Positions 30,495 to 40,303 of a stretch of DNA of 64,000 bases are shown here, one piece after another. Origin of the DNA: Sporosarcina sp. HYO08 (GTDB lineage: Bacteria; Bacillota; Bacilli; Bacillales_A; Planococcaceae); assembly GCF_001563475.1 (NCBI RefSeq), contig NZ_LPUT01000029.1, positions 62,001 through 126,000 of the forward strand. Direction: 5' to 3'. The first letter of the stretch is position 1; every line of letters starts with the position of its first letter. Under the pieces are notes generated by a model. That model saw only the letters and a program-made list of their open reading frames with translations, had not been told where the DNA came from and did not search any database. Position numbers and translations under genes: made by a program.

Positions 30495-31049
30495 ATGAAA
30501 ATACTGCTTGATGCTGGTCATGGACCCGAAACGCCTGGTAAACGATCGCCAGACGGAAGGCTGCGGGAATTTTCTTTCAACCAAGCTGTCGCAGTAAGCG
30601 TCGCAAGATATTTAACCTTTGAAGGAATGTCCGTTACCTTTTCACATCGTCCCGAGCGGGATGTACCGTTAGGAAATCGCATATCCTTGGCCAACAAAAC
30701 AAATGTTGACGCTTTCGTTTCAATACATGCAAATGCTTATGGGACGACATGGAATGATGCGAAGGGCATTGAAACGTTCGTCTATCCAACAGCAAGCAAA
30801 CAAAGCTTTGCACTTGCCAAAGGGATCCAGCAATCGATGATCATTGCGTGTAACCGGGTCGACCGCGGCGTAAAAACAGCTAATTTTGCAGTCCTTAGGG
30901 AGACGCGAATGCCCGCCGTGCTCGTTGAATGTGGATTTATGACAAATCGCGAGGAAGCCACACTTTTAATGCAAAAAGCGTATCGAGAGCAATGTGCGAA
31001 AGCCATTGCATTTGCGATTCTTTCTTGGAAGTATAGAGGGAAAAGTTAA
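30495..31049 (+). CDS. CwlC-like N-acetylmuramoyl-L-alanine amidase without signal peptide
   Basis: 184-residue Amidase_3 enzyme that would cleave the lactyl-L-Ala bond of peptidoglycan. Zinc ligands His9 (DAGHG), Glu25 and His79 (VSIHAN), and catalytic Glu145 (VECGFM). The block DRGVKTANFAVLRETRMPA resembles CwlC, the mother-cell amidase that helps release B. subtilis spores. Like CwlC it has no signal peptide; unlike CwlC it lacks a C-terminal SPOR-type wall-binding region. AAAGGAGG lies 8 nt before the ATG at 30495. It is the only plus-strand gene in this stretch and appears inserted between hprK and the DUF4097/uvrA block. Confidence 0.9.
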   Translation: MKILLDAGHGPETPGKRSPDGRLREFSFNQAVAVSVARYLTFEGMSVTFSHRPERDVPLGNRISLANKTNVDAFVSIHANAYGTTWNDAKGIETFVYPTASKQSFALAKGIQQSMIIACNRVDRGVKTANFAVLRETRMPAVLVECGFMTNREEATLLMQKAYREQCAKAIAFAILSWKYRGKS

Positions 31050-31060
31050 TATAAATACAG

Positions 31061-31109
31061 AAAAAACTGCTCCATCCCACAATAATAAAATGGGATTGGA
31101 GCAGTTTTT
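31061..31109. terminator. Bidirectional terminator, amidase and DUF4097 genes
   Basis: AAAAACTGCTCCATCCCA and TGGGATTGGAGCAGTTTTT form a stem of about 18 bp around 11 nt. It serves the converging genes on both sides and just overlaps the stop codon at 31108. Confidence 0.9.
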
Positions 31110-32259
31110 ATTCGGACGGATGTTTGGCATTATAGCAGACGAGCACCGATCCTGTTTTCGCTTCCCCAAATAGATGGAGTGGGAATTGGTGATCTCCTGC
31201 ATCTTTTTTAAATCGAATGGATCGATGTAAGACTTGTTCCTGCTCGGCAGTTCGATCAACGTCGTTTAACTGTAATTCGAGTCGGCCCATATTGGAAGAA
31301 ATCTCCCCCGTCAGTGAGATGTCGGATGGGATGTAAATTTCAACCGATCCGCTGACCGTTTTCGCATCCACTTTTTTAGGAGCGGTATCGGTCGTCGTAA
31401 CCACTACATGTCCGTTAAGCGATTGGGCTTCCACTTCTTTTACCGCACCATCAATATAGACACGACCATTTAACGTTTCCGCTTCAAGTGTATTCCCTGT
31501 CAAATGATGCAGGTCAATCCCACCGTTTGCGGTTTCAATTTCCGCATCTTCAAACGTGAGTCCAGAAACGTCAATTTTACCGTTTGCGGTTTTGACACGT
31601 ATTTTCTTTGCCTCAATATCCTTCATTTTAAAGGCACCATTTAGCAGCCGCGTGGAAATTCGCTCGTAAACTTTACCAGGGATATACAACTCCACATTCA
31701 CTTGCATCATCTTTAAATCGCTTGATAAATGGAGTTTTCCTTCATCCAAGACGAACAGCAGCTTTTGTTCAAAATCTTTTCGAGCCTTTTCTTCGGACTC
31801 ATTGTTAAAAGCCTTAACTGTAAACTCTGCCCGAATCTCTTCCTCTTCGCCAGCATGAATGGTTACCTTGCCATTATCAATCGTAATAAGCAATTCTTCC
31901 AGGCTATCCGCAGATTTTGTCATTGTTTCTGTAAAAGTGACCGAATGACCAAATGGAGAATCAAAGTCAAATTCCTTTACTTTTTGTACGGTAGATTGCA
32001 TGAAATGCATAAATCGATCTCCAACATTGGTAAAATCTTTCCGTAAATCTTCCAAGAACTCATCCATAGAATGTGATGTTTGACGATTCGTTTTTTGACT
32101 AAACTCGGATTGTTCAAAAGGCTTTTCTTGAGGCGCAACACTTTCAGACGATTGCTTTTGCTCCGGTTTTCCAAGTGCTTCTAGAAGCGTGAGTGCTTCG
32201 TCTGTTGTAATCGTTCCATTTTCCAACATTGTCAAAATTCGTTTTCGTTCATTTTGCAT
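31108..32259 (-). CDS. DUF4097 beta-helix protein, YvlB-like
   Basis: 383 residues. The N-terminus (1-30, KRILTMLENGTITTDEALTL) is the short SHOCT-like segment of the YvlB family, and residues about 140-330 form the repetitive beta-strand DUF4097 domain (VKTANGKIDVSGLTF, ETANGGIDLHHLTG, ETLNGRVYIDGAV). Function is not established; homologues sit in envelope-stress loci beside PspC-type proteins. No signal peptide. GGAGG lies 7 nt before the ATG. It follows uvrA, near where yvlB is found in B. subtilis. Confidence 0.85.
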   Translation of the reverse strand: MQNERKRILTMLENGTITTDEALTLLEALGKPEQKQSSESVAPQEKPFEQSEFSQKTNRQTSHSMDEFLEDLRKDFTNVGDRFMHFMQSTVQKVKEFDFDSPFGHSVTFTETMTKSADSLEELLITIDNGKVTIHAGEEEEIRAEFTVKAFNNESEEKARKDFEQKLLFVLDEGKLHLSSDLKMMQVNVELYIPGKVYERISTRLLNGAFKMKDIEAKKIRVKTANGKIDVSGLTFEDAEIETANGGIDLHHLTGNTLEAETLNGRVYIDGAVKEVEAQSLNGHVVVTTTDTAPKKVDAKTVSGSVEIYIPSDISLTGEISSNMGRLELQLNDVDRTAEQEQVLHRSIRFKKDAGDHQFPLHLFGEAKTGSVLVCYNAKHPSE

Positions 32260-32317
32260 GATAAAGCCTCCTCGTTTCTGCGTTTAGGTATATATACGAT
32301 TCCCATTCCGAAAAGTT

Positions 32318-35191
32318 TCACTTGGCTGCTTTTTCTGCTTCTTGCATCGTCTCTTCCATGCGTTGTTGCTCACGATCAAGGATTAATTTTAAATAGTGAC
32401 CCGTATATGATTTTTCATTCGCTGCCACTTTTTCCGGCGTTCCCGTGGCGATAATTTGTCCACCTTTGTCGCCGCCTTCTGGGCCAAGGTCAATAATATG
32501 GTCAACTGTTTTAATGACATCCAAATTATGTTCAATAACTAGGACAGTGTTGCCCGTATCAACTAATCGCTGCAAGACGACAAGCAACTTCGCGATATCA
32601 TGGACATGCAGCCCAGTTGTCGGCTCATCTAAAATATAAAACGATTTGCCGTTCGATCGTTTATGAAGCTCTGATGCAAGCTTCACACGCTGTGCTTCCC
32701 CGCCCGAAAGCGTTGTAGCTGGCTGCCCCAATTGGATGTAACCGAGACCTACATCGACAATTGTTTGAAGCTTGCGATGGATTTTCGGAATGTTTTCGAA
32801 AAACACGAGTGCATCTTCTACTGTCATACCGAGTACATCTGCGATATTTTTCCCTTTGTATCGGACTTCAAGCGTCTCACGATTATACCTTTTTCCATGA
32901 CAGACCTCACATGGTACATACACATCAGGCAGGAAATGCATTTCAATTTTAATAATCCCATCGCCGCGACAAGCTTCACAGCGTCCGCCTTTGACGTTGA
33001 AGCTAAACCGGCCTTTTTTGTAGCCGCGCACTTTCGCTTCATTTGTTGCTGCATAGACATCTCGGATATCGTCAAATACCCCTGTGTATGTCGCCGGATT
33101 CGATCTTGGCGTCCGTCCGATCGGTGACTGGTCAATGTCGATCACTTTTTCCAATTCTTCTAATCCTGTAACGGATTTATATTGTCCCGGCTTTTGCTTG
33201 GAGCGGTTTAGCTTTTGCGCCAATACTTTATATAACACTTCATTGATTAGTGTACTTTTACCGGAACCAGACACACCCGTGACGGCGATAAATTGACCAA
33301 GCGGAATATCTACGGCGACATTTTTCAAATTGTTTTCTGACGCACCTTTAATCGAAATTTTTCGACCATCCGATTTTCGTCTTGTTGTCGGCAAAGGTAT
33401 GAATTTTTTCCCGCTCAAATATTGTCCTGTCAGTGAAGCCGAATCATTCATCACTTGTTCTGGGGCCCCAGCGGAAACAATTTGACCGCCATTGACACCT
33501 GCGCCAGGGCCGATATCTATTAAATAATCGGCCGCCATCATTGTGTCTTCATCATGCTCGACGACAATGAGCGTATTGCCAATGTCCCGCATACTTTCTA
33601 AAGTGCCGATAAGACGATCATTATCCCGCTGATGCAACCCGATAGACGGTTCATCCAAAATATAGAGCACACCTGTTAGTCTTGAGCCAATTTGCGTGGC
33701 AAGACGAATGCGCTGCGCCTCTCCGCCTGATAATGTTCCAGCCGCTCTCGATAACGATAAGTAATCTAAACCGACGTTAATCAAAAAGCCAATCCGTTCT
33801 TCAATTTCCTTTAAAATAAGCTTGGCAATTTGCGCATCTTTTTCAGACAGTTGAAGGTGCTTGAAAAACTGATCCGCTTCCACAATAGACCGCTCTGTCA
33901 CTTTTCCAATATGCACGCCGTTTACTTTTACAGCAAGCGACTCTTCCTTTAACCGATAACCATCACATCTTGGGCACGGCCGCTGCGCCATATACTTCTC
34001 CATCTGCTCTCGTACGTAGTCTGAACTCGTTTCCCTAAAGCGACGTTCGATATTGGCAAGTACACCTTCAAAGTAAATATTCGTATCGCGTGTATTGCCA
34101 AACTCATTTGTAAAGCGGAAACGAATCTTTTCCTCTTTAGAACCGCGCAAAATTTTGTCTAGTTCATCATCCGCAAGTTCGCTCACTGGCACGTCCATAG
34201 AAATGCCAAAATGCGTTGCGACTGCTTTTAGCAATTCAGGATAATATTGAGAACTTGTCGGTTCCCATGGGGCAATCGCATGATCAGTGAGTGAGCGAGA
34301 TGGATCCGGAATGACAAGCTCCGGGTCCACTTCAAGTTTCGTCCCCAAACCATCGCATTCTTGGCAGGCCCCGAATGGACTGTTGAACGAAAACATTCGC
34401 GGCTCCAGCTCACCGATCGAAAAACCACATTGCGGGCACGCATGATGTTCGCTAAATAACAATTCTTCCCCGTCGAGGACGTCAATAACCACTGTGCCCT
34501 CCGCAAGACGAAGTGCAGATTCAAGCGAATCACTCAGTCTTGCAGCGATGTCTTCTTTTATAACGATTCTATCAATGACGACTTCGATCGTATGCTTTTT
34601 GTTTTTATTTAACTCAATATTGTCATCCAAATCGATGACTTCTCCGTTCACGCGGATCCTTACATAGCCTTGCTTCTTAATATCTTCGATGAGCTTTGCA
34701 TGGGTTCCCTTGCGGCCGTTCACGATTGGGGCTAACACTTGGATTCGTGTTCTTTCTGGCAACTCTAACAGGCGATCTACCATTTGCTCAATCGTCTGTG
34801 AAGAAATCTCAATCCCATGAATCGGACAGATCGGCTTCCCAATCCGTGCATACAGAAGTCGCAAGTAGTCGTAAATCTCCGTTACAGTTCCAACCGTTGA
34901 ACGTGGATTTCGACTCGTTGTTTTCTGATCAATTGAAATAGCCGGTGAAAGACCTTCAATGACATCCACATCAGGCTTATCCATTTGCCCTAAAAACTGC
35001 CTTGCATAGGCAGACAGCGACTCAACATATCTTCGCTGTCCTTCTGCATAAATCGTATCGAAAGCAAGCGATGATTTTCCTGACCCTGACAAGCCAGTGA
35101 TCACAACGAGCTTGTCGCGCGGAATATTGACGTCAATATTTTTCAAATTATGGGCCCGGGCACCTTGTATAATGATTTCTTTGTTTTTCAT
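32318..35191 (-). CDS. uvrA: Excinuclease ABC subunit A
   Basis: 957-residue damage-recognition ATPase of nucleotide excision repair. Two ABC modules are visible: Walker [11 protein letters not shown] near 33 and [10 protein letters not shown] near 640, signatures [11 protein letters not shown] and [11 protein letters not shown], and zinc-binding CPQCG / CxxC clusters near 255 and 740 ([11 protein letters not shown]). ATG 35191 is used because AAAGGTG is 6 nt upstream; a GTG three codons earlier is worse. It begins 5 nt after uvrB. Confidence 0.98.
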   Translation of the reverse strand: MKNKEIIIQGARAHNLKNIDVNIPRDKLVVITGLSGSGKSSLAFDTIYAEGQRRYVESLSAYARQFLGQMDKPDVDVIEGLSPAISIDQKTTSRNPRSTVGTVTEIYDYLRLLYARIGKPICPIHGIEISSQTIEQMVDRLLELPERTRIQVLAPIVNGRKGTHAKLIEDIKKQGYVRIRVNGEVIDLDDNIELNKNKKHTIEVVIDRIVIKEDIAARLSDSLESALRLAEGTVVIDVLDGEELLFSEHHACPQCGFSIGELEPRMFSFNSPFGACQECDGLGTKLEVDPELVIPDPSRSLTDHAIAPWEPTSSQYYPELLKAVATHFGISMDVPVSELADDELDKILRGSKEEKIRFRFTNEFGNTRDTNIYFEGVLANIERRFRETSSDYVREQMEKYMAQRPCPRCDGYRLKEESLAVKVNGVHIGKVTERSIVEADQFFKHLQLSEKDAQIAKLILKEIEERIGFLINVGLDYLSLSRAAGTLSGGEAQRIRLATQIGSRLTGVLYILDEPSIGLHQRDNDRLIGTLESMRDIGNTLIVVEHDEDTMMAADYLIDIGPGAGVNGGQIVSAGAPEQVMNDSASLTGQYLSGKKFIPLPTTRRKSDGRKISIKGASENNLKNVAVDIPLGQFIAVTGVSGSGKSTLINEVLYKVLAQKLNRSKQKPGQYKSVTGLEELEKVIDIDQSPIGRTPRSNPATYTGVFDDIRDVYAATNEAKVRGYKKGRFSFNVKGGRCEACRGDGIIKIEMHFLPDVYVPCEVCHGKRYNRETLEVRYKGKNIADVLGMTVEDALVFFENIPKIHRKLQTIVDVGLGYIQLGQPATTLSGGEAQRVKLASELHKRSNGKSFYILDEPTTGLHVHDIAKLLVVLQRLVDTGNTVLVIEHNLDVIKTVDHIIDLGPEGGDKGGQIIATGTPEKVAANEKSYTGHYLKLILDREQQRMEETMQEAEKAAK

Positions 35192-35196
35192 TTGCT

Positions 35197-37182
35197 TCAC
35201 CTTTCCGCCTTCAATTCCAATATCGTATCCCGGAGCTCCGCTGCACGTTCGAAGTCAAGTGCTTTAGCTGCATCTTTCATTTCTTTCTCCAAAGATACTA
35301 AAAGTGTTGCTTTTTCCTCTTTGGACAGTTTTTTCCCTTGTGTCACTTGATCTACATAGGAGACTGTTTCATCCGTGGCATGTGTAGCCCGGATGACATC
35401 CCGCACTTTTTTCGTAATCGTCTTCGGTATAATGCCATGTTTTTCATTGTAGGCGATTTGAATCGCACGACGCCGCTTTGTTTCTTCTAAGGCGATTTTC
35501 ATAGAGTCTGTCATGCGATCGGCATACATAATGACATGCCCCTCAGCATTTCGTGCTGCACGTCCAATTGTCTGGATTAATGACCTATGTGAACGCAGGA
35601 AACCTTCTTTATCAGCATCGAGAATGGCGACGAGGGATACTTCCGGAATATCTAGTCCTTCCCTCAATAAGTTAATCCCAACCAACACGTCGAACGTTCC
35701 GAGCCTAAGCTCTCGAATAATTTCAATTCTTTCCAGTGTTTTAATCTCGGAATGAAGGTATTGTACTTTAATGCCAATTTCTTTTAAATAATCCGTTAAA
35801 TCCTCGGACATCTTTTTCGTTAGCGTTGTAATGAGTACCCGTTCATTTTTTTGAACGCGGTCGTGAATTTCATCGATTAAATCGTCTATTTGTCCTTCAA
35901 TTGGGCGGACGTCGATTGTTGGATCGAGTAAGCCAGTCGGCCTGATAATTTGCTCGACCATTTTTGGTGTATGCTCAATTTCATAGGGACCGGGTGTCGC
36001 TGACACGTAGATCGCTTCATGAACATGCTTTTCAAACTCCTCAAATTTCAATGGACGATTATCCAGCGCCGATGGAAGCCTAAAGCCATGCTCCACCAAT
36101 ACACTTTTCCTTGCCTGGTCACCATTATACATACCCCGAATTTGCGGAAGTGTCACATGACTTTCGTCAATAACAATTAAAAAATCATCTGGAAAATAAT
36201 CAATCAGTGTGTAAGGCGTCGCTCCTGCCTCCCGTAACGTTAAATGGCGGGAATAGTTTTCAATGCCCGAACAAAAACCCATTTCTTTCATCATTTCCAA
36301 GTCATAGCGTGTACGCTGTTCGAGACGCTGTGCCTCGAGCAGCTTCTCTTGGCCACGCAATTCTATCAGACGCTCCTCAAGTTCCTTTTCGATATTCGCA
36401 ATGGCCTTCGTCATCTTTTCTTCGCCTGTCACGAAGTGGGATGCCGGGAATATGGCCACATGATCGCGATCTCCAATAATCTCGCCGGTTAATGCGTCAA
36501 CTTCGCGAATTCGGTCAATTTCATCGCCGAAAAATTCAATGCGGATGCACCGTTCATCTTTTGAAGCTGGAAACAATTCAACAACATCGCCGCGGACCCG
36601 AAATGTTCCGCGGATAAAGTTCACATCGTTTCGCTCATATTGAATGTCAACGAACTTTCGCAGCAATTCGTTTCTTTCGATTTCCATACCTGTTCGTAAA
36701 GATACGACATGCTCACGATATTCTTCCGGTGAACCGAGACCGTAAATACATGAAACGGATGCGACAATTAGCACATCTTTTCGTTCGAATAACGACGATG
36801 TAGCGGAGTGACGCAACTTATCAATTTCATCATTAATACTCGCGTCTTTTTCAATATAAGTATCTGTATGCGGCACATACGCCTCCGGTTGGAAATAATC
36901 ATAATAACTTACAAAATATTCAACGGCATTGTTAGGAAAAAATTCTTTAAACTCACTATACAATTGCCCGGCTAACGTTTTATTGTGAGCGATGACAAGT
37001 GTTGGTTTATTGACTTCCTTCACAACATTGGAAACGGTAAACGTTTTCCCCGTTCCCGTCGCGCCGAGTAATGTTTGGTGTTTTTCTCCCTTTTCAAGCC
37101 CTTTTACAAGTTCGGCAATCGCTGAAGGCTGATCGCCCCCGGGTGAATATGGCGCATGCAATTCAAATTTCTTTTGGTCCAT
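35197..37182 (-). CDS. uvrB: Excinuclease ABC subunit B
   Basis: 661-residue helicase-like partner of UvrA. Walker [13 protein letters not shown] near 38, the beta-hairpin region [12 protein letters not shown] near 90, DEVD-type box VIDESHV near 335, helicase motif [11 protein letters not shown] near 540, and the C-terminal UVR domain that binds UvrC. ATG 37182 matches the B. subtilis length; a GTG three codons upstream is possible. A LexA-like site lies at 37254-37267. csbA, which precedes uvrB in B. subtilis, is absent. Confidence 0.98.
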   Translation of the reverse strand: MDQKKFELHAPYSPGGDQPSAIAELVKGLEKGEKHQTLLGATGTGKTFTVSNVVKEVNKPTLVIAHNKTLAGQLYSEFKEFFPNNAVEYFVSYYDYFQPEAYVPHTDTYIEKDASINDEIDKLRHSATSSLFERKDVLIVASVSCIYGLGSPEEYREHVVSLRTGMEIERNELLRKFVDIQYERNDVNFIRGTFRVRGDVVELFPASKDERCIRIEFFGDEIDRIREVDALTGEIIGDRDHVAIFPASHFVTGEEKMTKAIANIEKELEERLIELRGQEKLLEAQRLEQRTRYDLEMMKEMGFCSGIENYSRHLTLREAGATPYTLIDYFPDDFLIVIDESHVTLPQIRGMYNGDQARKSVLVEHGFRLPSALDNRPLKFEEFEKHVHEAIYVSATPGPYEIEHTPKMVEQIIRPTGLLDPTIDVRPIEGQIDDLIDEIHDRVQKNERVLITTLTKKMSEDLTDYLKEIGIKVQYLHSEIKTLERIEIIRELRLGTFDVLVGINLLREGLDIPEVSLVAILDADKEGFLRSHRSLIQTIGRAARNAEGHVIMYADRMTDSMKIALEETKRRRAIQIAYNEKHGIIPKTITKKVRDVIRATHATDETVSYVDQVTQGKKLSKEEKATLLVSLEKEMKDAAKALDFERAAELRDTILELKAER

Positions 37183-37253
37183 CGTCTCCACTCACTTCCA
37201 AGAAGAATTGATCTTCATTTTAGCATAACCTTTCCATTTTCACGAGCAAAAAG

Positions 37254-37267
37254 AGAACGTACGTTTT
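37254..37267. promoter_or_regulatory. Candidate LexA (SOS) box upstream of uvrBA
   Basis: AGAACGTACGTTTT matches the Gram-positive SOS box GAAC-N4-GTTC at seven of eight conserved positions. It lies about 75 bp before the uvrB start, just upstream of a weak promoter on the minus strand (TTGCTC, 16 bp, TATGCT). Confidence 0.55.
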
Positions 37268-37304
37268 AAGAAGAAGTGAAGGGTGCTTTTCATTTCCCGG
37301 CATA

Positions 37305-37337
37305 TAAAAAAAAAACGCTGCATATTTCATGCAGCGC
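37305..37337 (-). terminator. Terminator of the IDEAL-domain gene
   Basis: On the minus strand CGCTGCAT-GAAAT-ATGCAGCG followed by ten or more T residues, just after the stop codon at 37344. Confidence 0.88.
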
Positions 37338-37343
37338 CCCACT

Positions 37344-37580
37344 TTAGTCATTTTCAATTAACTTGTTCAAACTGTCTGTATACATATTAAAGGCTTTTTC
37401 ATCTCGCCGATCGAGTGCATGGTCAATCAACATGAGCAATCGTTCCTTTGTTTGTTCCCAATGAATATGATTTAAAAACAGGTCCATATAAATTTCGTTG
37501 AGCATCTTTTCGGCCTGCAATGTCGTGTTGTTTTTTCCAACGGCTTTTAAGAATTCGGCATATGAATAGTTGTTTTCCAT
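37344..37580 (-). CDS. Small IDEAL-domain protein
   Basis: 78 residues with a C-terminal IDEAL motif (LLMLIDHALDRRDEKAFNMY, about 48-67). IDEAL domains are short protein-interaction modules in Bacillales proteins of mostly unknown role. Mostly helical, no membrane segment. ATG 37580 has GGGGTG 6 nt upstream. It stands alone with its own terminator at the point where gene order switches between the uvr and ecs blocks. Confidence 0.75.
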   Translation of the reverse strand: MENNYSYAEFLKAVGKNNTTLQAEKMLNEIYMDLFLNHIHWEQTKERLLMLIDHALDRRDEKAFNMYTDSLNKLIEND

Positions 37581-37665
37581 CTTACTCACCCCTAATGCCT
37601 TTTATATAGTATATCGATTTCCAGTGGCAAGTTGCAAGTCTTTTTAGAAAATTCAACCTCTTTTT

Positions 37666-37697
37666 TCAAAAAAGACCGTCCCTAATTGAACAGTCTT
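37666..37697 (-). terminator. Terminator of ecsAB
   Basis: On the minus strand AAGACTGT and ACGGTCTT pair (one G-U) around TCAATTAGGG, followed by TTTT. It overlaps the ecsB stop codon. Confidence 0.75.
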
Positions 37698-38910
37698 ACT
37701 CAACATTTTTTCTTTGTCCCGTTAAACGGATGGTGGCTTCGGAAACGATTAGCACGATCGCTCCAATTAAGATCGGTGTAAGTGATAGACCAAATTGAAC
37801 AACTGCCCCGATCATCACACCAATCACTTGAATCCATTGAACAGTACGAACTGTTTCTTGAACGGCTGCAGAACGACGATCTTCTTTTTCCGGAAACAAC
37901 ATATCCATTCGAAATTCATCCCCTGCTCCAAGCGCATGAACGATTTGTACTGCTGATGCAAATGCGAGCGATCCTACGAAAATAAATACAACTATCGGGA
38001 ATGGAATGAACAACGCGCCAAGTACAGACAATATCGTTAATCTCAGCCATAGCCAAAAAATATCATCCGTCCGAAGAAATGTACGACGAACGAGATAAGC
38101 GTGCGTGGCGTTATTGTTGCCGAATTTCGGCTGAGTCATGAGAAATTTTAGCCATCTTCTTCGACTGACAGAGCCTTTCACATGTGGAACATCTGTAAAG
38201 TAATTGGCAAAACGATAAAATCGCATCATTCGATTTTGTTCGAGTGCAATGAAATGATCGTATGGAAAAGGCTTTTCGGCTGTTCGCTTTTTCCAATATT
38301 GTGCATAAAGGCCGATCATCACTGCAATGATGGGTAAAATGAGCGGGGATCCATGCAGTCCAATCCAAATAAGAATCGAAGCCAATAAAAATCGAACTGT
38401 CCGATCCAACCATACTTTTCTTCCTTCCAACACATACCTGGCATTAAACTCGGATTGAACAAAGATCATTTTAAGTACTACGATAAAAACAGCAATGCCT
38501 AGATAGCTACTATTTGAGCCTGTCCCAGTCGCCGACAATAGCGGTAAGGCAACGATCAAAAGAATGAACGGCAACGGCAGCTGCGAAAAGAAACTCCAGC
38601 GCAATGCACGCTTCATATACTCTCCCAACTGCTGTTCTAACGGTAAAAAATACACACTATCTGCTTGCTTTAACAATGTAACGGGCGGCGAATAGCAGAG
38701 TGCAGCTGCAATGACAATTGCCGTAAGGAGCGCGGCCGGAAAATGTTCGGGCACTTCTTTCAGCCATTCACTGTAAGCATATCCCCCAGCACCGATTGTA
38801 AAGACTAAAACAATCGCCAAATGGCCCGTAAAAACATATTTCATATACCGTTGAAATTCGTTCATGTAATGGACGAAGCGTACTCCCCATATGTCACGCA
38901 AATTTTTCAT
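37696..38910 (-). CDS. ecsB: ABC transporter permease EcsB
   Basis: 404-residue integral membrane protein with about 8-9 transmembrane helices and soluble loops near 200-260 (KRTAEKPFPYDHFIALEQNR). With EcsA it forms an ABC system needed in B. subtilis for normal secretion, competence and regulated proteolysis; the cargo is debated. The ATG lies 17 nt inside the ecsA end. The third gene, ecsC, is not found downstream. Confidence 0.93.
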   Translation of the reverse strand: MKNLRDIWGVRFVHYMNEFQRYMKYVFTGHLAIVLVFTIGAGGYAYSEWLKEVPEHFPAALLTAIVIAAALCYSPPVTLLKQADSVYFLPLEQQLGEYMKRALRWSFFSQLPLPFILLIVALPLLSATGTGSNSSYLGIAVFIVVLKMIFVQSEFNARYVLEGRKVWLDRTVRFLLASILIWIGLHGSPLILPIIAVMIGLYAQYWKKRTAEKPFPYDHFIALEQNRMMRFYRFANYFTDVPHVKGSVSRRRWLKFLMTQPKFGNNNATHAYLVRRTFLRTDDIFWLWLRLTILSVLGALFIPFPIVVFIFVGSLAFASAVQIVHALGAGDEFRMDMLFPEKEDRRSAAVQETVRTVQWIQVIGVMIGAVVQFGLSLTPILIGAIVLIVSEATIRLTGQRKNVE

Positions 38911-39643
38911 CGTCTGTATCCTCAGTCATCGCAATATATAAATCATCCAACGAAGCATTCGGCCGGCCAAATGCTTTTCTCAAATCATCCATTGTTCCAC
39001 TCGCTCTTACTTGGCCGTTATGCAATAAGATGATGCGATCACAGTATTTTTCCGCAGTAGAGAGCACATGCGTCGACATTAAAATCGAAGCCCCTTGCTT
39101 TTTCCGTTCTTCCATTTGATCGAGCAATGACTTAATGCCGATCGGATCTAAACCGACGAATGGTTCATCGATGATATAAAGGGAAGGATTGACAAGAAAT
39201 GCACACATGATCATCACTTTTTGGCGCATTCCTTTGGAAAAATGGGAAGGAAACCATTTCAATCGCTTTTCCATTCTGAATTCTTTCAGTAATTGCTCGG
39301 AGCGTGCTTCGAACACATCCTCCTCAAGTCCGTATGCCATAGCCGTCAACTCAAGATGTTCGCGCAGCGTCAATTCATCATATAAAATAGGCGTTTCGGG
39401 AATGTATGAAAAGGCTTTCCGATATTGTTCTGGGTTTTCACGAAATGTTACACCATTCAGTCGAATGTCACCTTCATGAGGATTCATTAGACCAATAATA
39501 TGTTTGATCGTTGTACTTTTACCCGCACCATTTAACCCGATCAATCCGATCAGTTCTCCGCGGCCAATTGTAAAAGATACATCGTGCAGGACGGGTCTTC
39601 TTGTATACCCGCCCGTTATATGTTGTAGTTCTAAAATTTCCAT
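38894..39643 (-). CDS. ecsA: ABC transporter ATP-binding protein EcsA
   Basis: 249-residue ATPase. Walker A GLNGAGKST near 38, Walker B LYIIDEPFVGLDP near 152, and a degenerate signature SHFSKGMRQKVM. The ATG at 39643 has GGAGG 6 nt upstream; the ATG two codons earlier would abut it, and further upstream codons run into the hit promoter region. Divergent from hit, as in B. subtilis. Confidence 0.95.
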   Translation of the reverse strand: MEILELQHITGGYTRRPVLHDVSFTIGRGELIGLIGLNGAGKSTTIKHIIGLMNPHEGDIRLNGVTFRENPEQYRKAFSYIPETPILYDELTLREHLELTAMAYGLEEDVFEARSEQLLKEFRMEKRLKWFPSHFSKGMRQKVMIMCAFLVNPSLYIIDEPFVGLDPIGIKSLLDQMEERKKQGASILMSTHVLSTAEKYCDRIILLHNGQVRASGTMDDLRKAFGRPNASLDDLYIAMTEDTDDEKFA

Positions 39644-39761
39644 CTTCATCCTCCATTCCTTTCCTATCTTATCAAAAATCTCTTTTGAATACCTTGTCCA
39701 ATACACCTTTGTCGAACGATTATATGCTACACTTGTCCTAAAAATGAAAGGAAGTGCCGAA

Positions 39762-40184
39762 ATGACTTCTTGTATTTTTTGTAATATTGTCGAAGGAAGC
39801 ATTCCGAGTGAAAAAATTTATGAGGATGAACATGTAGTGGCATTTATGGATATTATGCCTGTCACAAAAGGTCATGTCCTTATCATTCCAAAAACGCATC
39901 GGGAAAATCTATATGAAATGACCTCAGAGGAGGCAGCGCAGGTATTTTCCGTTGCGCCCAAAATTGCAAATGCCTTAAAAGAAGAGTTTGCCCCTGCCGG
40001 ATTAAACGTATTGCAAAATAATGGCGCTCCTGCGGGACAAGCTGTATTCCATTTTCATATGCATTTGATCCCACGTTATGATCGATCTGACGGTTTCCAG
40101 CCGCAATGGGATCCACAAACAGATACTTTTACAGTGGAACGCATCAAAGAAATCGCAGTCGGCATTCGTAAAAAACTCCTATAA
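39762..40184 (+). CDS. hit: HIT-family nucleotide hydrolase (Hit/HinT)
   Basis: 140-residue histidine-triad protein with catalytic HFHMHLIPR near residues 95-103 and the N-terminal CIFCNIVEG zinc-type cluster. Family members hydrolyse adenosine phosphoramidates and aminoacyl-AMP. ATG 39762 with GGAAGTG upstream; the open frame before it is non-coding. Divergent from ecsAB, followed by trpP. Confidence 0.95.
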   Translation: MTSCIFCNIVEGSIPSEKIYEDEHVVAFMDIMPVTKGHVLIIPKTHRENLYEMTSEEAAQVFSVAPKIANALKEEFAPAGLNVLQNNGAPAGQAVFHFHMHLIPRYDRSDGFQPQWDPQTDTFTVERIKEIAVGIRKKLL

Positions 40185-40272
40185 TCACCTTGCTTATTTT
40201 CTGAATTCGGTGTATTATACACATAATGTTTTTCGCTATCGATCACGAGGATACGATAGGAAAAGCAAAAAA

Positions 40273-40301
40273 TAGCTTAGACTTAGCTGAGGAGAGATGA
40301 G
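40273..40301 (+). promoter_or_regulatory. Candidate TRAP-binding site over the trpP ribosome-binding site
   Basis: UAG-CU-UAG-ACU-UAG-CU-GAG-GA-GAG-AU-GAG: six (U/G)AG triplets separated by 2 or 3 nt, the spacing TRAP needs. The last three contain the Shine-Dalgarno GAGGAG. Weaker triplets lie further upstream at irregular spacing. In B. subtilis tryptophan-bound TRAP represses trpP translation through such an array. Confidence 0.7.
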
Positions 40302-40303
40302 AA

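Noticed and set aside
30495..31049. Prophage lysis module
   Set aside because: Only a single amidase is present; there is no holin, tail or integrase gene and the flanks are core chromosomal genes.
39504..39761. Long N-terminal extension of Hit
   Set aside because: This stretch is antisense to ecsA and the intergenic promoter region; the HIT domain starts at 39762 with a ribosome-binding site.
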